Source: Glycomyces sambucus
GTDB lineage: Bacteria; Actinomycetota; Actinomycetes; Mycobacteriales; Micromonosporaceae
DNA: 64,000 nt
Direction of reading: 5' to 3'
NCBI RefSeq assembly: GCF_900102815.1
Contig: NZ_FNGF01000005.1
Coordinates: forward strand, 434,001 to 498,000
Part shown: piece by piece, positions 60,015-64,000 of the stretch
How the letters are laid out: each line of letters begins with the position of its first letter
How positions within the stretch are numbered: position 1 is the first letter of the stretch
Program-made: the position numbers and the translations under genes
The notes under the pieces: model-generated
The model's input: only the letters and a program-made list of their open reading frames with translations
The model's database searches: none
Told to the model about the DNA's origin: nothing

Positions 60015-60917
60015 TCAGGCGGGAACCGGGATGCGGCGGAGGTCTTCGGCGGTCGTGGCGTACGGGAGGCCGCGGAAGTCGTTCTCGCCGCCGAAGAAGC
60101 GGGTCATGAGGTCGACGAGCTGGGCCGGGCGCTCCAGGTGGATGAGGTGGTCGGCGCGGGCGAACTCGACGTACCAGCTCTCGGGGCAGGTGAGCGCGAG
60201 GTCGCGGCACAGCTCGGGCGGGGTGAGGTGGTCGTGCTCGCCGGTGGTGAACAGGATCGGGGCCGCAGGCGGAATGGACGGGTCGATGAGCTGGCGCGAC
60301 AGCAGCCGGTGCGTGTTCGCGATGAACTTCGCAAGATCGGCCTCGTCGGCGGAGCCGAAGCGCATCGACATGATCCGCCGCACCACGGCCTTGCCGGCGA
60401 TGTCCGGCTCGGGGCTCATCAGCGCCTCGATCGCGGCCGGGCCGAAGCGCTCGCGCGGGCCCGACTCCGCCAGGGCCACCGCCGAGCGCATCATCGGCCG
60501 CGACTCGAGCGGGATGCCGCCCATCGTCCCGGCCAGGACCATCCGGCCGATCCGGTCCGGGTGCGTCTGCGCGAGCCGGTAGCCCACCGAGGACCCGTAC
60601 GAGCCCGCGAACACGTGGACGCGCTCGATCCCGAGGTCGTCCAGGAGCCGCACCAGCGCCTCGACCGGCACGTCCGGCCCCACGTAGGGCGGCAGCAGGT
60701 CCGCCTCGCCCCAGCCGGGCAGGTCCGGGCACAGGACGTCGGCCGAGGCGAGCATGCCCTGCTCGACGCGGCCCCAGTCCTCCTTGCGGTGCAGCGCACC
60801 GCCGATGAGCACCACCGGGTCCAGCACGGGCGCCTCGGCGCACGACATCCGCGACCAGTACGTGTAGCTCGCCCAGCGGTGCTTGCGGACGTGCGGGGGA
60901 AAGGTGGTGCGCGGCAT
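60015..60917 (-). CDS. Alpha/beta fold hydrolase
   Basis: 300 residues from an ATG after GGGAG. The oxyanion turn is LIGGALHRKEDW, the nucleophile elbow GSYGSSVGY (Ser), the acid probably Asp in FTTGEHDHLTP, and the base His in ARADHLIHLERP. It has no signal peptide. The substrate is unknown. It is a single-gene unit on restored high-G+C chromosome beyond attR. Confidence 0.85.
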   Translation of the reverse strand: MPRTTFPPHVRKHRWASYTYWSRMSCAEAPVLDPVVLIGGALHRKEDWGRVEQGMLASADVLCPDLPGWGEADLLPPYVGPDVPVEALVRLLDDLGIERVHVFAGSYGSSVGYRLAQTHPDRIGRMVLAGTMGGIPLESRPMMRSAVALAESGPRERFGPAAIEALMSPEPDIAGKAVVRRIMSMRFGSADEADLAKFIANTHRLLSRQLIDPSIPPAAPILFTTGEHDHLTPPELCRDLALTCPESWYVEFARADHLIHLERPAQLVDLMTRFFGGENDFRGLPYATTAEDLRRIPVPA

Positions 60918-61041
60918 GGAGGCTCCCGTTCCAGGTTCGCGGCGCGGGCGCCGCAGGTACGGGAGACCACCTTAGTGTCGTAAATGCGAATTACTGGTAT
61001 TTTGTGGCGCGGCTACGCGTATGTCCCTCGATCAGGTGGGT

Positions 61042-62790
61042 TCACGCCGCGACGCCCTTCCACGCCGTGTACAGCTCCGCGTAGACCCCGCCCGCCGCCA
61101 GGAGGTCCGCGTGCGGGCCCTCCTCGGCGATCCGCCCGTCCTGGACCACCGCGATCCGGTCGGCCGACTCGGCCGCCTGGAGCTGGTGCGCGATCGCGAT
61201 CACGGTGCGGCCGTGGAGGGCCGCCGCGAGGGACGCCTCCACGTTCCCGGCGCTGCCCGGGTCGATGCCCGCGGTCGCCTCGTCGAGGATCACCACGTCC
61301 GGGTCGGCCAGGATCACCCGCGCGAGCGCGAGCTGCTGCGACTCGGCCAGGTTCAGTTCGTGGAACTCCTCGCCGAGCATCGTGTCCAGGCCCTCGGGCA
61401 GGTCGGCGGCCCAGCGGGCGTCGACGGCGGCGAGCGCGTCGAGCAGCGCCCCGTCGCCGGCCTCGGGCGCGGCCAGGTTCAGGTTCTCGCGCAGGCTCGC
61501 GGTGAACACGTAGTGCTCCTGGGTCACGAGAATGACCTTGCGGCGCAGCACCTCCAGCGGCACGTCGGCCACCGGCACGCCGCCGAGGGTCACCGACCCC
61601 GAGCGCGGCCGGTCGATCCCGGCCACCAGGCGCGCGATCGTGGACTTCCCGGCCCCCGACGGGCCGACGACGACCAGGCGCTCGCCGCGCCTGGGGTGCA
61701 GGCTGAGCCGGTGTAGCACGTCGGGTCCGTCGCCGTACCCGAACACCACGTCGTCCAGGCGCACCTCCGAGCCCTCGGGCGCGGCGTCGCGGACCTCGTC
61801 GGGCATGAGGTGCACGCCCTCGACGCGCGCCATCGCGGCCCCGCCCATCTGGAACTCGCTGAGCGACATCATGGACCGGAACACCGGCCCGTCGAGGCGC
61901 AGCGTCAGCATCGCCACCGCGACCACCTCGCCGACGGTGACCCACCCTTCGAGGTACCACAGGCCGCCGACCACCGTGACCACGACGGCCGGGGTCAGGA
62001 ACGTCAGGTCCGTCGCCGGGAAGAACCAGGTCTGGAGCCGGATGATCCCCTTGAGGCGGTCCATGTGGGTCGCGGCCCGCGCGTAGCCCGCGTCGCGCCG
62101 CTCGCCCTGCATCCGGTAGGCCGCCACCGTGGTCGCCCCCGACGCCGAGGCCGTCGCGGTCTCGGCGATCTCGCTCATCGCCGCGCGCTCGCTCAGGAAC
62201 ACCGGGCTCGCCAGGCGCAGGTACCGGCGCCCCGCGAGCACGAGCATCGGCATGCCCGCGAGGAACAGGAACCCGAGCCGCCAGTCCACGACGAACGCCG
62301 CCACGATGATGACCGCGCCCTCGATCATCGCGACCGCCACCTCCGGCGCGGTCTTGCGCAGCAGCTCGGCCACCGCGCCCACGTCGCCGGAGGTCCGGGT
62401 CGCGAGGTCGCCGGTCCCGGCGCGCTCCACCGTCCCCAGCGGCAGCCGCAGCACCCGGTCGACGAACGACTCGCGCAGGCGCGCCGCGGCCCGCTCGCCG
62501 AGCCGGTACCCCAGCCTGCGGCCGGTGCGCATGAGCACGAGCTGGAGCACCACGCACGCGACGATCGCGCCGCAGATGACGTCGACGCGGGTCGCGGTCC
62601 AGCCCGTCCCGATGCCGTCGATGACGGCCCCGAGCATCACCGGCAGGGCCGCCCCGGCCCCCGCGGCGGCCACGTACAGCAGCAGCACCGCCGTGAACGA
62701 GCGGCGGTCGGCCGCGACCAGGCGCTTGATCGCGCCGGTCATGGCCGCCCGGTCGGCCACGGGCAGGCGGGTGTTGTCGAAGGCGCTCAT
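61042..62790 (-). CDS. ABC exporter half-transporter, catalytic subunit with degenerate signature
   Basis: 582 residues. An N-terminal six-helix TMD (LLLYVAAAGAGAALPVMLGA) precedes an NBD. Walker A GPSGAGKST, Q-loop VTQEHYVF, Walker B VVILDEATAG and H-switch AIAHQL are intact, but the ABC signature reads LAESQ where LSGGQ is expected. The upstream gene overlaps by one base and has the opposite defects, so the pair should form a heterodimer with one working ATPase site. Substrate unknown (lipid, peptide or drug). Confidence 0.92.
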   Translation of the reverse strand: MSAFDNTRLPVADRAAMTGAIKRLVAADRRSFTAVLLLYVAAAGAGAALPVMLGAVIDGIGTGWTATRVDVICGAIVACVVLQLVLMRTGRRLGYRLGERAAARLRESFVDRVLRLPLGTVERAGTGDLATRTSGDVGAVAELLRKTAPEVAVAMIEGAVIIVAAFVVDWRLGFLFLAGMPMLVLAGRRYLRLASPVFLSERAAMSEIAETATASASGATTVAAYRMQGERRDAGYARAATHMDRLKGIIRLQTWFFPATDLTFLTPAVVVTVVGGLWYLEGWVTVGEVVAVAMLTLRLDGPVFRSMMSLSEFQMGGAAMARVEGVHLMPDEVRDAAPEGSEVRLDDVVFGYGDGPDVLHRLSLHPRRGERLVVVGPSGAGKSTIARLVAGIDRPRSGSVTLGGVPVADVPLEVLRRKVILVTQEHYVFTASLRENLNLAAPEAGDGALLDALAAVDARWAADLPEGLDTMLGEEFHELNLAESQQLALARVILADPDVVILDEATAGIDPGSAGNVEASLAAALHGRTVIAIAHQLQAAESADRIAVVQDGRIAEEGPHADLLAAGGVYAELYTAWKGVAA

Positions 62791-64000
62791 CAGGACTCCT
62801 GCCTGGACGTGAGGGACCGGTACTCGTCGTGCGCCGACAGCGCGGCGTGCGAGCCCACGGCGTGGACCTTGCCGTCCACGAGCCACGCGACCCGGTCGGC
62901 GCGGGCCAGCCACAGCGGCGACGCCGACACGACCGCGGTGGTGCGCCCCGCGCGGGCGGCGGCCACGCGCTCGGCGATGAGGTTCTCGGTGTGCGCGTCC
63001 ACGGCACTGGTCGGCTCGACCGCGAGGAGCACCTCGGCGTCGGCGGCGAGGGCCCGCGCGAGGCGCAGGCGCTGGCGCTGGCCGCCGGAGAGGTTCCGGC
63101 CGCCGTTGGTGATCTCGCCGTCGAGGGTGGACCCGAGGCTGGAGTAGACGTCGCCCGCGCCGGCGGCCTCGATCGCGGCGAGCGCGAGCGCCGGGTCGAC
63201 GCGGAGGGTCTCGCCGAGGGACTGCGCGAACAGGTAGTCCTCGCGCAGGAGCAGGACCCGCTCGCGGACCTCGTCGAGCGCGAGCGCGTCGAGGCGGGTG
63301 CCGCCCCATTCGGCGCCGGACTCGCGGTACCGGGCCAGGCGCTCCACGGCCGCCTCGGCGGGCTTGGCCTCGGCGCTGACGACGACGGTGAGCTCCCCGG
63401 GCGCGATCGCGAGCCCCGACTCGGGGTCGCGCAGCGGCCCGGCCGCGCCGGTGCCGTCGTGCGCGTCGGCGATGTCGCTGCGGGTGGCGAAGAACGCGGT
63501 GAGGCGCCGGGACGCGACCTGGGCGGCGATGACGGCCTGCGCCATCCCGATCATCGCCCCGGAGTGCTGGGCGACGAGCGCCGTGACGCCGAACGCGGCG
63601 GACAGCTCCCCGATGGTGATCGACCCGTTCAGCGCCAGGCGCGCGCCCACCCACGTGACCGCGGCGATGAGCGCCAGCGGCAGGCTCGTGCGCAGGCCCT
63701 GGACCCACGAGTCCGCGGTGGCGACCCCGTATCCGGCGTCGCGCAGGTCGGTCGAGGCGTCGCGGTAGCGGCGCGAGAACTGCTCCTCGCCGCCGACGCC
63801 GCGGAGCACGCGCAGGCCCCCGACCACGTCGGACGCCTGCCCGGTGAGGGTGGCGACCGAGGACCGGTAGGCGATCTGGTGGTGCTGGAGGCGCCCGAGC
63901 ACGGGGCCGACGACGAAGCCGATGACGAGGACCCCGCCGAGCACGACCAGCCCGAGGGCCGGGCTCGCGTCCCACAGCAGGACCGTCCCCAGGACCATCA
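62790..64000 (-). CDS. ABC exporter half-transporter, degenerate NBD (partial)
   Basis: About 403 C-terminal residues are in the window; the N-terminus lies beyond 64000. The TMD is followed by an NBD in which Walker A is lost (VVVSAEAKPAEAA), the Walker B Asp is Val (LLAVEPTSAVD) and the H-switch His is gone (VVSASPLW). The signature NLSGGQRQRLRLARAL is perfect. It therefore cannot bind ATP through its own P-loop but can complete the partner's site. The stop and the next start share a base (TGATG). Confidence 0.9.
   Translation of the reverse strand, partial: MVLGTVLLWDASPALGLVVLGGVLVIGFVVGPVLGRLQHHQIAYRSSVATLTGQASDVVGGLRVLRGVGGEEQFSRRYRDASTDLRDAGYGVATADSWVQGLRTSLPLALIAAVTWVGARLALNGSITIGELSAAFGVTALVAQHSGAMIGMAQAVIAAQVASRRLTAFFATRSDIADAHDGTGAAGPLRDPESGLAIAPGELTVVVSAEAKPAEAAVERLARYRESGAEWGGTRLDALALDEVRERVLLLREDYLFAQSLGETLRVDPALALAAIEAAGAGDVYSSLGSTLDGEITNGGRNLSGGQRQRLRLARALAADAEVLLAVEPTSAVDAHTENLIAERVAAARAGRTTAVVSASPLWLARADRVAWLVDGKVHAVGSHAALSAHDEYRSLTSRQES

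Overview
The window is about 70% G+C, with third codon positions strongly biased to G or C, GTG starts and ATGA/GTGA gene overlaps. It encodes MarP, a PafBC-era style of actinobacterial gene blocks, type VII secretion (T7SS) proteins, DUF397/XRE regulators and a cellulose-active LPMO. This is a soil-type actinomycete chromosome, probably Glycomyces or a relative in Glycomycetales/Micromonosporales. That placement is an inference from gene content; no 16S gene is present.

Layout. 1-2374: tail of rpmG, two MaoC/hot-dog dehydratases (the rpmG-hadA-hadB order of mycobacteria), a convergent 3-hydroxyacyl-CoA dehydrogenase and a PduO-type cobalamin adenosyltransferase. 2535-7202: a complete galactofuranose-type sugar ABC importer (ytfQ-ytfR-ytfT-yjfF). 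7333-9342: an ABC-2 exporter with a small XRE regulator. 9495-10994: a Tat-exported PhoD phosphatase. 11035-11756: an isolated, short atpC with its usual DUF2550 neighbour. 11922-16132: the conserved crp / marP / CoA-NUDIX / TlpA / nth block. 16158-20323: a mycosin-like protease divergent from an SseB-domain protein (T7SS-associated). 20570-23624: a LacI-type-operator-controlled sugar operon with an Idh/MocA dehydrogenase, a DUF993 protein and a TIM-barrel isomerase. 23833-26644: a T7SS cargo-like trio (EspC-like protein, WXG-like alpha/beta hydrolase, lipoprotein). 26624-29693: DUF397/XRE pair, a small protein, and a class F sortase with a probable substrate. 29892-30859: an orphan nuoI-nuoJ pair. 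30910-36760: DUF885 peptidase, CHAD protein, LPMO with CBM2 under a CebR-like operator, peroxiredoxin, rdgB, rph. 36916: tRNA-Leu(UAG). 37889-40211: an EamA exporter and a MocR regulator that share interlocked start codons. 40977-44365: bcp and a Nur-box-controlled NikMNQO/CbiMNQO metal importer. 44425-49331: DsbA-like protein, CopC-CopD fusion, TatD and an unknown protein. 49379-56167: metG, a membrane protein, a class A PBP and a protein O-mannosyltransferase. 56237: tRNA-Ala(CGC), which is the integration site of a decayed 3.7 kb element ending at a 44-bp direct repeat at 59924-59967. 60015-64000: an alpha/beta hydrolase and a heterodimeric ABC exporter with complementary ATPase-site losses.

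Recurring themes. Many genes have a TANNNT -10 hexamer placed 7 or 8 nt upstream of the start codon, the geometry of leaderless transcription. Several conserved operons appear only as fragments (rpmG-hadAB, atpC-DUF2550, nuoIJ), marking old rearrangement breakpoints. Two copies of an unexplained ~75-bp element with a conserved G-quadruplex motif lie at about 40846-40918 and 47926-48000.
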